Of a stretch of DNA of 64,000 nt, positions 23,001 to 34,133 are shown piece after piece (position 1 is the stretch's first letter; every line of letters begins with the position of its first letter). This stretch comes from Adiantum capillus-veneris. Its lineage: Eukaryota; Streptophyta; Polypodiopsida; Polypodiales; Pteridaceae. The translations under genes were made by a program, and so were the position numbers. The notes under the pieces are model-generated. The model was given only the letters and a program-made list of their open reading frames with translations. It made no database searches and was not told the DNA's origin. The stretch spans positions 150,693,092 to 150,757,091 of the forward strand of contig CM043943.1 in NCBI GenBank assembly GCA_014529385.2, in the 5' to 3' direction.

Positions 23001-24883
23001 GTCTTAGGCATTTTATGAGAAAGAGCTTTTAATTGTTCTACATGCCCTAGACACATGGAAGCACTACCTATTGGGGACTCCATATACTCTACGAACGGAC
23101 CACCAAAGTCTCAAGTATTTCATGAAAACAAATGAGGTGGGCAAATTTTCTTTTGCAATTTAATTTTCATATTGCTCACATTGTTGGTAAGCACAATCAA
23201 GTGGCCGATGCACTTTCACGTCGACCAAAAGTTAATGCGGTGTCTATAGCTACTCACAATGATCTATCTTCTATCATAGATGAGTATGCTATTGACCCTG
23301 ACTTTAGAGACATAATGTCAGCCCTTGCTTTGGGGAAGAAAGAGGAACCATTCACCTTGCAGGATGGTTATCTTCTCCATGGAAATAGGCTATGTGTTAC
23401 CCATTCCCTTCATGGGAAAGTTATGTATGAATCACATGCTCCTCCATATGCGGAGCATAGAGGTATTCAACCTATTCTTTGAGGAGTAGAGACATATTTC
23501 TATTGGCCTACCATGAAAGTGGACATACAAGAGTATGTTTCACAATGCGTAGTATGCCAAAAAACCAAATATGATAGAGGGAAGCAACCTGGATTACTCC
23601 ATCCATTGCCTATCCCAAATCACCATGGGAGAGTATATCCATGGATTTCATCTTTGGATTACCCAAATCTATCCATGGGAATACGGGAATATGGACAATA
23701 GTTGACAGGTTTAGCAAACAAGCACACTTTATTCTCGTTAAAAAGACTATTAAGGCACACCAAATGGCCACTCTCTTCATATCACAGATTTTCAAACACC
23801 ATGAATTAGCAACATCCATCGTGTCAAATAGAGATCCTAGAATGACCAGTAATTTTTGGAAAGGTCTCTTTGAAAATCTAGGAACAAGATTAAATTTCTC
23901 TTCGGCCTATCACCCACAAACGGATGGCCAAAGTGAGATAGCTAATCTTACAATACTCGATCTACTCAAGACTTATGTTACAAAGTAGATCAACGCTCAC
24001 AATGGGAAAAGTACTTACCTCTTGTAGAGTATGCCTACAATAATAATGTGCATACTTCTATGGGAAAAGCACCTTTTGAGATCATTGAGGGAAGACCTAA
24101 AAGTCTTTTCTACTCAAAGTACATGGAAAGATCTTCGCCGCCAATGAGTATAGCCGTGACCTACAAGAATCTTTTCAAAAGATTAAGGAGGCTATATCCA
24201 TCTCTCAAAAATGGCAAAAGGCTGTTGCTGATAAGCACAGAAGGACCTTAAAGTTAAAAGAAAATGATTGGGTCTTACTCAAGTTTCCTAAGGTTCGATT
24301 AAGGCAAACGACAGGCAAAAATCCTACGGGCCATCAAAAGTATTATGCTAAACTAGCAAAGATATATGGTCCTTTCCAAATCTTGAAGCCCATTAATGAG
24401 ACGGCTTATCAACTCGAGTTGCCCAACCATTGGCTCATACACAATGCCTTTCATGTAAGCCTACTTAAGCCCTATAAAGGAGAGCCACCAAGTGAACCAA
24501 TTATTGAAGACCCTCGCAAATTTGAAGACCAAGAAGAGGTGCTACAACCCGAAGCTATCCTTCGGCATGAAGAGAATGTACTACGACATGGTAATATTAT
24601 CAAACGGTATCTTATCAAGTTAAAAAATTATCCTTTTGAAGATGCTAGATGGATGCAAGGAATACAGCTTAAGGATAGTATGAACCTTGTCAATGCTTAC
24701 AATTCTACATTGAGTAAGCAAATGTACCAATTTCTTTTAAATGACCAATGTTTTTGTTTTATAAGACTAGTTCTCTTTTTATTGTGCACAAATTTAATCA
24801 TATGCATGCTTAGAATCATGTTTGGTGATGACGACGTCTCTCAAACACCAAGTAGAATTTGTCACTCTACTTTGGGAGAATGA
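20031..24883 (+). pseudogene. gag-pol of gypsy element C, many frameshifts and stops
   Basis: Starts MSTDKFYFALEGANDDAP at 20031 and breaks near 20125. Gag continues at 20316 with the basic/serine segment (KKRARKRSPSSPSSS), here a single block where A1 and B have two. Further breaks lie near 20875, 20983 and 21008. The zinc-knuckle cysteines seen in A1 are missing (about 21285-21320). Protease LFDPGSTHNFIS is at about 21440, then RT from 22120 with MCVDYRALN. Relative to A1 it lacks two residues (YH) after DLKSG, then a frameshift leads to FFDDIIIYS (about 22475). RNase H is partly deleted near 23125. Integrase (23400-24000) has several stops, and the chromodomain-like end YLIKLKNYPFEDARWMQG (about 24610) is kept. 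The final stop used by A1 is absent, so the frame runs on to 24883. Confidence 0.9.
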
Positions 24884-25074
24884 AATGGACTAAAGAGAAG
24901 ACATGCTTGCGGCAGCTATGTCTCCAAAGCACCAAATGGATTAGTCATCCATCTTGGAAAGATGTCGTAGGGTAAAAAGGGATCCTCTACCTGCTAAGTA
25001 AAATTGACTAATGACTACGACTTTATCTCTTCTACCACATAGTCGAGGATGACTATGATTTCAAGAGGGAGGTA

Positions 25075-25769
25075 ATGTAATAAAATCTAATATCTAACCA
25101 ACCCAAATGATTTCTCATATTAAACTGATCACTTAATATGGGAGAATAAACGGGAACAAGGGTTAAGATATAGATGTGCTTATAGATCTATTTCAACACG
25201 GGGCCAATGGTAAAGGGGCCCAAATGAGAAATGGTCTATCAAAGAGCAAGGCTAACCAATGGAGCAAAAGACCTTAGGGTTGGCTTCATTAAAGCCTCCA
25301 AAGGTAAGTGTTAAAAGCCTTAAGACATAGTCCTTAATTTTTATACTTTAGTCAATTAAGGTCCAAGCAGGCAAGGGGGCAACTTGCTTAAGCAAGGGTT
25401 GTGCTTAAGCAGGGGGCCTGCCTACTTACCAAGTTCAAAGTGCTACAAAGAAGGGGGCGAGTCCAACAAAGGAGAGATGTGAGTAGTATGTATGCACCTG
25501 ACCAAGGACCCATACTCTCATGAGAGGAAAGGGGCCACATTTCAGGTGGAGAGGCACTCTGCTCAAGCAGGCAAGGGCTGTGCTTAAGCAAGGGGCTGTT
25601 AGATTAACCTCACAAGAGGGAAAGAAGAACACTTGTCAAAAGACTACACAACTTGCCCCAAAGGGAGCCAAGCTCTCATTGGCTAGAGAGCTACATGGCC
25701 CAATGAGATTGAAGGGAAACCTAGGAAAGGGGGTCGACCAAGCTACCTCTCCCTCATTTGAGCATATTA

Positions 25770-25821
<52 letters not shown>

Positions 25822-26521
25822 CTTCTCTTCACACACTCTTGTGAAGCGAGAACTTCATCTTCTTCTCCAAGCTTGAGAAGTTGAGTGCCTACTACAATAA
25901 GCTCTTGGCTATGGATGCAAATCTACACATGGGAATGCTTATGCTTGCTTATCAATCTCTCTAATCTCCATTATCACTATGCTAAGCTATGCTACAGGAG
26001 CTATGAGTGATTATGTGCAAGGGGGTATTGCTTTCTCGTAGAGATACTTCTACTTCTCTCTTCTTCCTCACTCCCTGCCAGCTCTCCTCACCTTTCATGG
26101 TGTTTGAGGTCTTGGGATTGAGGCCGGGCATTTTTCAAGCTCATGCTAATTATGTTTATCGTCGTTGTTATGCTAATGCTTGGTGAGTGAAGCTTGCCAT
26201 CTTCACCTCATCAAGAAGCTCTCAAGGAACACAATCAATTGTATTGTAAAAAAGTCTTCCGTCATGGAAGAATCTATAATACAAATGCCTATTGAAGGGG
26301 GGACCAACTCCAACTAATCCGGTCCTCTATTGGTGTCAATTTCTCTAAACTCTCACTCTCTTTTACAAGTATTGTTCATGCCATGTTAATGAAGTAATGT
26401 GTGAGTATTTCTCTCTCCATCCAAGCACTTTCTTTCTCACTATACATCTACACACAAAAGAATGCTCAATATGTTATTCACTTTCTGGTGCAACTCAAGT
26501 TAAAAGGTCAATTCCATTACA
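25075..26521 (+). repeat. 3' LTR of element C (1447 bp)
   Basis: Starts TGTAATAAAATCTAATATC and ends TTCCATTACA. Its first 60 bases match the inverted C2 LTR end at 34133 (TGTCATAAAATC...). It includes (CT)n at 25774-25818. It is preceded by a purine-rich tract, which fixes it as the 3' LTR. Confidence 0.9.
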
Positions 26522-26837
26522 ATGTAATCTTTCCATTGGTAAAGGGAAAAGCTCTTTTGAAAGAAGGGAAGACTATAGTGTGCATGACATGATAGTAGAG
26601 TAGAAAAGATAAGCAGGAGATTGAAAAGATGAGAGTGTAAGTGTTTAGTTGTGTTTAGAGGATTTAAGAGCATTTTGTATTCATCTTAGTAGTTATGAGT
26701 AATATTGAATAATTTTTCAAATCCATATCTCCCCCCCCCCCCCCCCCTCTCTGTCTCTCTTTCCTTGTGTGAACCGCCCCCATCCCCCCTCTCTCACTCA
26801 CTCCCTCTCTCTTCCCATGTGTGAATTATTGCCCATC

Positions 26838-26902
<65 letters not shown>

Positions 26903-26913
26903 CCGTGGGAATC

Positions 26914-26972
<59 letters not shown>

Positions 26973-27170
26973 GGGGACGGGGCGGGGTTGGGGACAAGGA
27001 CTGTAGGGGCGGGGCGACGATAGGGGGCGGTCGCAGGGCGCAGGGGGCAGGGCAGGGCGACGACATGGGGTGACTCGCACTCCACCTGGACGCACCCACG
27101 CTTAACCCTCATTGACTCCTTGCCCCCGCCCCCGCCTCCCCCCCCCCCCCTTTCCCCTTTTTTTTGCCTA
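26522..27170. repeat. low-complexity stretch: poly-C and facing (CT)n/(AG)n arms
   Basis: Poly-C at 26730-26747, (CT)29 at 26842-26899, then 19 bases and (AG)25 at 26919-26968, followed by G/C-rich sequence and a second C-run near 27140. The CT and AG arms are complementary and could form a long hairpin. No gene is seen; repeat-encoded LS/RE frames on both strands are artefacts. Confidence 0.9.
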
Positions 27171-28426
27171 TGATCTCTAAAACGTCTTAATCGCACAATC
27201 TGATGGATGTTGTAGTGTGCTTAATCATGGCCACACAAGAATTACACCTACATTCCTTTGCTTAAAGCAATGTGTGCCCTTATGGGTAGCCCACATGATC
27301 CTGGATGTGATAAAGGATAACTTCAAATGTCACATGTAGTATCTTGAGAGAGTAATAATGAATGTTGATTTTTGCATCTCCCAAGGCATTACACTCATAT
27401 TGCTGCTCATTGCCTCTAGTTTGAATAGACAAAGTTGACATGAGATGTAACCAAGCTATTAACAAAACGACACACTCTTAGTGTTCTAAAATGGTAAAGC
27501 TAACCAAAAAACTAAAAATTAGCAGCATAGTTTGTACTTTCTTGTAGCCATATAAGCAACACAATATTTTGAAAAAGTAATATTGATGCTAAAATATGAA
27601 CTGGAAACACAGCACTGCACACATGTAGTGTCTTGCTATAGTGAACATGAAGCTTGGTGTGCACTTTTCCCAAAGTATTACTCATGACATTGCATACCAT
27701 CTCGTAGATATACTATCTTGTAGACATAATGGTAAAATTTTGCAACAGCATTGATGATAAGTAAAATGAGAAGCATACATAGTATTTGCTCTTAATCGAG
27801 GGACATACTTAGACTGCCATAGTCTATAACTACCATGAGAAACTGGGAAAGGGTGGATATTATATTATTTTACAAGAGGTGAAATGCATATTGATATGAA
27901 TCATGCAAAGAAAGATGCATGAGATGTTTATCGTAAGTTTTGGCGGGAAAATCAAAGAATTCTATCTCTCTTTACTAGGATACAATAATTGGAAGAGACA
28001 AGTGTGGAAAACTTGCACAGAAAATATGTTCGTCGTTTTTGTAATAACATATTGAGGCACACAAGCTTGGAAAGTTTGGAGGCAAAGATGCATTATGGAA
28101 CCTCTTGGAAGATGTTGCTCAGAACCTTGTACGATCCAAGCATGGAAGAAGATTCAAAGAGACCTCCAAAGCAACCTTTGAGATCATGAAAATGTGGGCA
28201 TGACTTAGATTGCATGATTTCTGAGTGAAAACTTGGGTGGACCTTCCTTGGGCACGACAAAGCGCAAAGGAAGAAAATCTATGCAGTTTATGCGAAGTGC
28301 ACATGAGTACATTTTCTAAGATGTAGCAGCAAAATATGAGAGGGAAAAGAGAAAGCACAAGATTGTTGGACTTATGTCTTTCAATATTGTGGAGGATGCT
28401 ATAGAGACGGAGGCGCGGTGTCATGC
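27171..28426. other. unassigned stretch
   Basis: AT-rich, no recognisable domain. One 66-residue plus ORF (27989-28189) has no features I know. The right end meets the D2 internal remnant at about 28427. Confidence 0.4.
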
Positions 28427-28490
28427 AGCTCTGCTTCCATGACAAGAAAATGAGCAAAGGGATGCCAACCAGGTTTATTTGAATCCTACA

Positions 28491-30395
28491 TGATTATTCA
28501 ACAGTACTAAGGGCTTTATAATAAGCCAATTCTAAGCTAAAAGTATGCCAAATGTGGCTCTAAAGGGCCAAAAGATATATTGTTAATGCTAGCAGAGAGT
28601 ATGTTTGAGGTGGTCATAGCTGGGATTTTATTGATCAGAATTGTAGTACTTGAAGCACTTTATAGGCCTGTCTTTACGGCTCGTCAATTGGAGCCACAGA
28701 TAGGAAGTTATGTCAATTTGAAGTTGAGTTAGTAGCAGATCTGTATCGGATTGGGCAGCTCATGATAAAGGGTCAAATATGATAAAAATGCATGGGCCTA
28801 AAGTTATCACTTTTATGAGCGTGTCCGTCTTTCCAGTTCGTCAACAATCGGAGTTCCCATTGTCAAGAAATGGCTAGTTTAAGTTTCACCGAGGGCCAGT
28901 TCCGTACAACTCGGGTCACCTCGATTAGTTGTTCATCTGGTAATTTTTGAGCTTCACCCAGGTTCTGGGAAATGGAGCTGTCGTAGCCGAATGCTATGCC
29001 TTGGATGATGTAATCACCAAATGTGATGCCTTCATGAAAGTACATTAGCATCTCGATGAGCTTATCACGAAAATGCCTTGGTCAATATATGTGCCAGGTA
29101 TGGTGGTAACCGAAGGCCGTCTCCACTAGCAAATGTATTTTCAAGTTGGCCGATATACATGCTAAATGCAATGCATTGCCCGATATCTATGCCAAATGTG
29201 GTTCCTTAAGAGGGGTATGACTACCCGCTAAGTCAAAAAGGCCGCCCTAAGTAGTGTGGCTGCCCACTAGCCATAAAAGAGGTTTTTTTTAAAACCTAGT
29301 GTGAAGGGGCAAGGGTGAAATGGCGAGCAGCAGCGAGCAGAGCTGGAGATGGAGGAGAAAGGCTTCGCGCTGGGCAATAGTGGGCATAGATGAAGTTGCC
29401 AAAGAAACGAAAAATGTCCGTCTCGCCATGGCGCTCATTTTTGGTGCTGCTTTCGACGGTTTACACGGCGGACAAAGTTTCATCTTGCCACGTCATTGAG
29501 GCCGTGCCCATTAGCGATATCGCTAATGGGTTGGCCAAAAATAGGAAAAGCAGTTTCCCATGCAAAGTCCCAAGCCCGCTTGTATAAAAAAGGGGGATGA
29601 TGCATCATTTTTGTTTTTCTTCTCTCCCGAGGCAAAGCCATATGCCTTCATAAGCCCATTTTCATCAAGCTCTCCTTAGTTTAATACGGAGCCGTAAGCC
29701 TTCATAAGCCATTCACTTTAATGCTAATCTTCCATGGCCGCTTCTAAGCTAAGCTCCACAGTAGCCTAATCTAAGCTAAACTCCTAAGCTAGCTCTACTC
29801 TAAACTCCAAAGCCGCTCTAATCTAATCTAATCCTAAGCTAAGCCTCCCTAGCCATTTGAATTCCATTCTAAGCCCTCATAAGCCAACTTCCTAATCAAA
29901 CCCTCCTAAGCCCATTTGAAGACAAAGCTAAACTCCATAGCCTAAGCCTGCTAAGCCCACTATAATTTAAGCTGCCATAGCCATAGCCGAAGAGAAGATC
30001 AACTTCTCTTTCTCGACCTTGAAGCAGTAGAGGAAGAACGAAGAAGGAGAGAAAGTTTGTCAAAACAAGCTTGACAATCCAATTAATAACTTTTATCATC
30101 GAATTGGACATTATCATCATCGAGTTTACTGAAGTTTGATTTTCTTAATTATCACCTGAATTAAGGCAGGTAAAACCATGTAAGGAGCATAAACTCCACA
30201 ATTAATATTTAATTAAGCAGTGGTACTGTTGATTGTCCACTTTGGACAAATCAAGCTTTTGAATCCGGTTCAAGTTCTTTGTTTTAAGCTTTGTATACAT
30301 TAATTGTGTCTGCTGCAACTCTCTTCCGCACACCTCTCACAGCTAGAGGCCTCGCACCTTCCCGGGCTCACCTTTAGAACACAAACCCCCCGACA
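28491..30395 (+). repeat. LTR of element D2 (1905 bp)
   Basis: Begins TGATTATTCAACAGTACTAAGG and ends CCCCCCGACA. It matches the inverted D1 LTR. It contains the bZIP/palindrome/TATA module and, downstream (29680-29970), a degenerate run of CTAAGC-like words also present in D1. Confidence 0.9.
29487..29590 (+). promoter_or_regulatory. D2 LTR promoter module: bZIP site, 24-bp palindrome, TATA box
   Basis: GCCACGTCA at 29487-29495, a perfect palindrome at 29507-29530 (half-site CCCATTAGCGAT), and TATAAAAA at 29583-29590. The same order and near-identical spacing occur in D1. The palindrome ends about 52 bases upstream of the TATA box, a plausible place for a dimeric activator site. Confidence 0.6.
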
Positions 30396-31655
30396 TTCTT
30401 GGTGAACCCGAGTGAAACAAGCTGGGGTGAGAAGTATTTGTGGAAAAGATGTTGACACCGCAGGAGGCAGCCATGCAGCAAATGATGCAGTAGTTTGCAA
30501 CATATATGAAACAACAATAGGCTGCCCAACAGCAGTATAATCTACGAGAGCGGGTTTGTAAATCTTGACACACAGTTATAGAGAAATTACAATGATTTGA
30601 AGGCTGTGATATTAACAAATCTTGCAATATCTACGAGCAGGCAATGGAAGATAATGGAATTGATGATGATCAAAGTGCAGTGGAAGGATTTCATATAATT
30701 GCGGTGCCGAAACTCAGGGGCCAAATAAAAGAGATTCAAGTGGTCCAAGGCCCGAATTGGCAGGAATTCAAGAAGGCCCTGCAGGAGGAATATTTTCTTG
30801 AGGATTCACAAAGGATAACCAGACAAGGCTTCATGAACTAGGTGCAGAAGAAAACAAAAATTTATCTGCACGAGAATTATTACGGGAGTTTGAAAAGAAA
30901 TTCGAGCAATTGTCCTCAACACAGCAATGTTCAATGAAGGATCAGAAGGTTGAGCTGTTCATTTAGGCCGTTGATCCATGGCTTCAAAACAGTCTGGTGC
31001 AATTGCTGGAGGATTCAACACGTGAATTGTGTTTAACATCTGAGCCTTGACAACAACCTCCACGCAAAGTCTGATCGATGCATGTGGTGAGATAGTGAAG
31101 ACCACAATTAAGGAATGTGATGAGTTTGATGAAGCTTACAAAAGGAATGTGGTTTTTTGGAAGGACAAGAAGATTCACCTCAGGGCAACAGGTGAGATGC
31201 TTCGCTTGAAATTTGGTAGGGGCAGCATGAAAAAGCTAGTAGAAGACATACAACATAATGTTGCTCTTGTGGAAGCAGCTACATATGGGCTACAGGTTTG
31301 TGAAAAGGGTGATGATGGTGCAGGTTCAAAGGGTCAATTATGGCCTTATGCTTTGAAGACAACAGAAGCAGGAAAAGTAACTTATGGGAAGCTACGACAG
31401 GTAGGGAATTCAATTCGAGAAACCACAGGGTGCCCTCTTAGTGTATGCATTGATTGCTAAGTCTCAAGATAATGAAGCTATGGTGGAAGAAAAGCAAAAA
31501 AGAGATGAAGAAGTTCCAGGAACATCAAAAAGGACAACGAGATTCAGCAGCAAAAAAGAAGAAGGTCCTACTCCTAAGCCCGCTCCTGAAGTGGTTATGG
31601 AGGAGGCACCCAAGGACAAAAAGCGCAAGGGCCTCCTCCATAACCACTTCAGGAA
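30396..31655 (+). pseudogene. gag region of gypsy element D2 (frameshifted, truncated)
   Basis: A damaged capsid-type protein. The 30644-30841 frame includes GPNWQEFKKALQEEYFLEDSQR, the W-EF-AL-EEYF pattern common in plant gypsy Gag. It is followed in other frames by LSARELLREFEKKFEQLSST and VELFI. Several stops and shifts follow, and a last readable piece (31441-31668) is lysine/glutamate-rich with KRTTRFSSKKEEGPTPKPAP. The coding is cut by the inverted-repeat junction that starts at 31585. The link to the D1 pol is inferred from the shared LTR. Confidence 0.7.
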
Positions 31656-31729
31656 GGGGCCCAAATGAGAAATGGTCTATCAAAGAGAAAATGGGCTTTT
31701 TGTCCTTGGGCGCCTCCTCCATAACCACT
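31585..31729. repeat. nested inverted repeats and templated insert at a D2/C2 junction
   Basis: A 23-bp arm at 31585-31607 is repeated inverted at 31631-31653. A 35-bp segment (31590-31624) is repeated inverted again at 31695-31729 with one mismatch. Between the inverted copies lies a 32-bp piece (31656-31687) identical to part of LTR C (25215-25246). Confidence 0.9.
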
Positions 31730-31735
31730 CTTGGG

Positions 31736-32267
31736 ACCTTCGCCATGCAAGGAATGATTTGCGATGTCCTCCCCTCTTGTATTCTCTAGGAGAATAGCCA
31801 TAACTTTGGTCGGAAGAGGAGGAAGGTGAAGAATAAGGAGAAGAGGGTGACCTCTTCCTAGCCCTTTTCTTCCTTTGTTTCCTCTCTTCCCTTTCGGAGT
31901 GATGAGGAGAAGGACTACGTGTTGATATTTTCCTCTTGGGAGGAGTGGACGATCGTCTAGAACGCTGTCTTTGTGGAGCCACATCTTCAGAGGAACTTAA
32001 ATTTTCATTTCTTTCTTGCTCTTTTGATTCCTCCTCTCGTATGGGAGAGAGTCTTCTTTTGGGGGTCTCTTCATGAGGCCTCCTAAGCTCTCTCTCCTCA
32101 TGGAGAGTAAGGGAAATTCTATAAGCACAAAGTTGTTGAGAGTAACTTCGGCTTGCAAAGCAGGGTTTCTCATAGCTTGCTCTGCAACCTACTGATAAGA
32201 TAATTCACAAACATGGGGGCGTCATCATTAGCACCTTCAAGTGCAAAATAAAAGTTATCAGTACTCA
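31736..32267 (-). pseudogene. truncated gag of C2
   Basis: Starts with MSTDNFYFALEGANDD at 32267 and has the same stop after RLQSKL as element C, so that defect is shared by both copies. The later frame from 31982 (MAPQRQRSRRSSTPPKRK) has the basic/serine segment KKRARKRSPSSP and ends in GGHRKSFLAWRRSQ before running into junction sequence. Only the N-terminal Gag remains; no enzyme domains are present. Confidence 0.8.
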
Positions 32268-32694
32268 TTCTACTCTCTTGATTATTGTGAGCAATGTTAA
32301 CAAAATTTATGTATGTACTTAGTGTATGCTTTGGCAATTCAAAACTTAGTTGCCACTCCTCTTAGCCTTTGAAAATCAGCTCTTAAGTATCTATACCCAC
32401 GGCTCAAATTGTTAATTATAGAGAGTAGAGGAGTAGGTCTAACATAGCAGAGTTGCCGATGGCTAGCTCCTTTCGGACTTCTTATGGCTCAATAATGGTA
32501 AAACCATAGGCAAGTCTAAAATGACTCCATCATTAAGTCCAAAGCTCCCGAGGTGTGCACCATATCCCACATAGTGGGCTCAACAAAACCGATAATAGAT
32601 CCCAGTTCCACTTACTCTAATATAATTAACAGCATAAACCATTTATAGGCTACTTAAGGACCTCTCTTCTTAAGCAAGAAAATAGAAACCAAAT

Positions 32695-32706
32695 GCTCTG
32701 ATACCA
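32695..32706 (-). promoter_or_regulatory. primer-binding site of C2
   Basis: The minus strand reads TGGTATCAGAGC next to the LTR end, the initiator tRNA-Met type. Confidence 0.93.
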
Positions 32707-32707
32707 A

Positions 32708-33441
32708 TGTAATGGAATTAGCCTTTTAACTTGAGTTGGAGCGGAAAGTGAATAACATATTGAGCATTTCCTTGATCATTCTTTTGTGTGTAGATGTATA
32801 GTGAGAAAGAAAGTGCTTGGATGGAGAGAGCAACACTAACACATTACTTCATTAACATGGCATGAACAATACTTGTAAAAGAGAGTGAGAGTTTAGAGAA
32901 ATTGACACCAATAGAGGACCGGATTAGTTGGAGCCGGTCCCCCCTCCAATAGGCATTTGTATTATAGATTCTTCCATGACGGAAGACTTGTTTACAATAC
33001 AATTGATTGTGTTCCTTGAGAGCTTCTTGATGAGGTGAAGATGGCAAGCTTCACTCACCAAGCATTAGCATAACAACGACAATAAACATAATTAGCATGA
33101 ACTTGGAAAATTCCCAGTCTCAATCCCAAGACCTCAAACACCATGAAAGGTGAGGAGGGCTGGCAAGGAGTGAGGAAGAAGAGAGAAGTATAAGTATCTC
33201 TACAATAAAGTAGAAGTATCTCTATGAGAAAGCAATACCCCCTTGCACATAATCACTCATAGCTCTTGTAGCATAGCTTAGCCTAGTGATAATGGAGATT
33301 AGAGAGATTAATAAGCAATCATAAGCATTCTCTTGTGTGGATTTGCATCCATAGCCAAGAGCTTATTGTAGTAGGCACTCAACTTCTCAAGCTTGGAGAA
33401 GAAGATGAATTTCTTGCTTCACAAGAGTGTGTGAAGAGAAG

Positions 33442-33502
<61 letters not shown>

Positions 33503-34133
33503 GCTTCGTCGACCCCCTTTCTTCGGCTTCCCTTGAAGCTCATTGGGCCAGGTAGCCCTCTAGCAATGACAGCTTGGCTCCCTTTGGGGCAAGTTGTGTA
33601 GTCTCTTGACAAGTTTCCTTCTTCCCCTCTTGTGAGGTTAAGCTAGCACCCCCCTTGCTTAAGCACAGCCCTTGCCTGCTTGAGCAGTGTGCCTCTACAC
33701 CTGACATGTGGCCCCTTTCCTCTCATTAGAGTATGGGCCCTTGGTGAGGTGCATACATACTACTCACATCCCTCCTTTGTAGGGCTTGCCCCATTCTATG
33801 TAGCAAGTTCTTTGAACTTGGTAAGCAGGCATGCCCCGTGCTTAAGCACAGCCCTTGCTTAAGCAAGTTGCCCCCTTGCCTGCTTGGACCTTAATTGACT
33901 AAAGCATAAAAATTAAAGACTATGTCTTAAGGCTTTTAACCCTTACCTTTGGAGGCTTTAATGAAGCCAACCCTAAGGTCTTTTGCTCCATTGGTTAGCC
34001 TTGATCTTTGATAGACCATTTCTCATTTGGCCCCGTATTGAAGTAGATCTATAAGCACATCTATATCTTAACCCTTGTTCCTGTTTAATATGAGAAAATC
34101 ATTTGGGTTGGCTAGATATTAGATTTTATGACA
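32708..34133 (-). repeat. LTR of C2 (1426 bp) with (GA)n at 33445-33499
   Basis: Minus strand TGTCATAAAATCTAATATC...CCATTACA, matching LTR C throughout. It is the only C-family 5' LTR here that keeps its left half. Confidence 0.9.

Larger units (their letters stand above)
18750..26521 (+). mobile_element. Ty3/gypsy element C, 5' LTR truncated, related to A and B
   Basis: Order on the plus strand: partial 5' LTR (to 19590), primer site, damaged gag-pol (20031-24883), 3' UTR, purine tract AAGAGGGAGG (about 25060) and full 3' LTR (25075-26521). The 5' LTR lacks about 700 bp corresponding to 25075-25773, and D1 sequence abuts it instead. Gag-pol has the same domain order as A1 but is more degraded. 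No target duplication can be checked because the 5' edge is missing. Confidence 0.88.
28427..31655 (+). mobile_element. gypsy element D2: internal 3' remnant, LTR, then internal 5' part
   Basis: The order is unusual. 28427-28490 matches the D1 sequence just before its 3' LTR (GCTTCCATGACAAGAAAATG). A complete LTR follows (28491-30395), and then a gag region in the same orientation. An LTR with internal DNA on both sides implies a tandem or one-LTR-circle-like arrangement, with both outer parts later truncated. Left truncation is near 28427, right truncation at the fold-back near 31590-31655. Confidence 0.75.
31736..34133 (-). mobile_element. 5' part of a second C-family gypsy element (C2), minus strand
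   Basis: On the minus strand: a complete LTR (34133-32708), primer site (32706-32695) and the first part of gag, cut off at about 31736 by the fold-back junction. It is more similar to C than to A or B. Outside the LTR, 34134-34138 reads AAATT, but the other target copy is lost. Confidence 0.85.

Noticed and set aside
26842-26968. Possible CRISPR-like or structured RNA locus from facing repeats
   Set aside because: Only simple dinucleotide arms, no spacer array, and a plant nuclear context.
29507-29530. 24-bp palindrome as a transposon terminal repeat or terminator
   Set aside because: It lies well inside the LTR upstream of a TATA box in both copies, which fits a regulatory site better.
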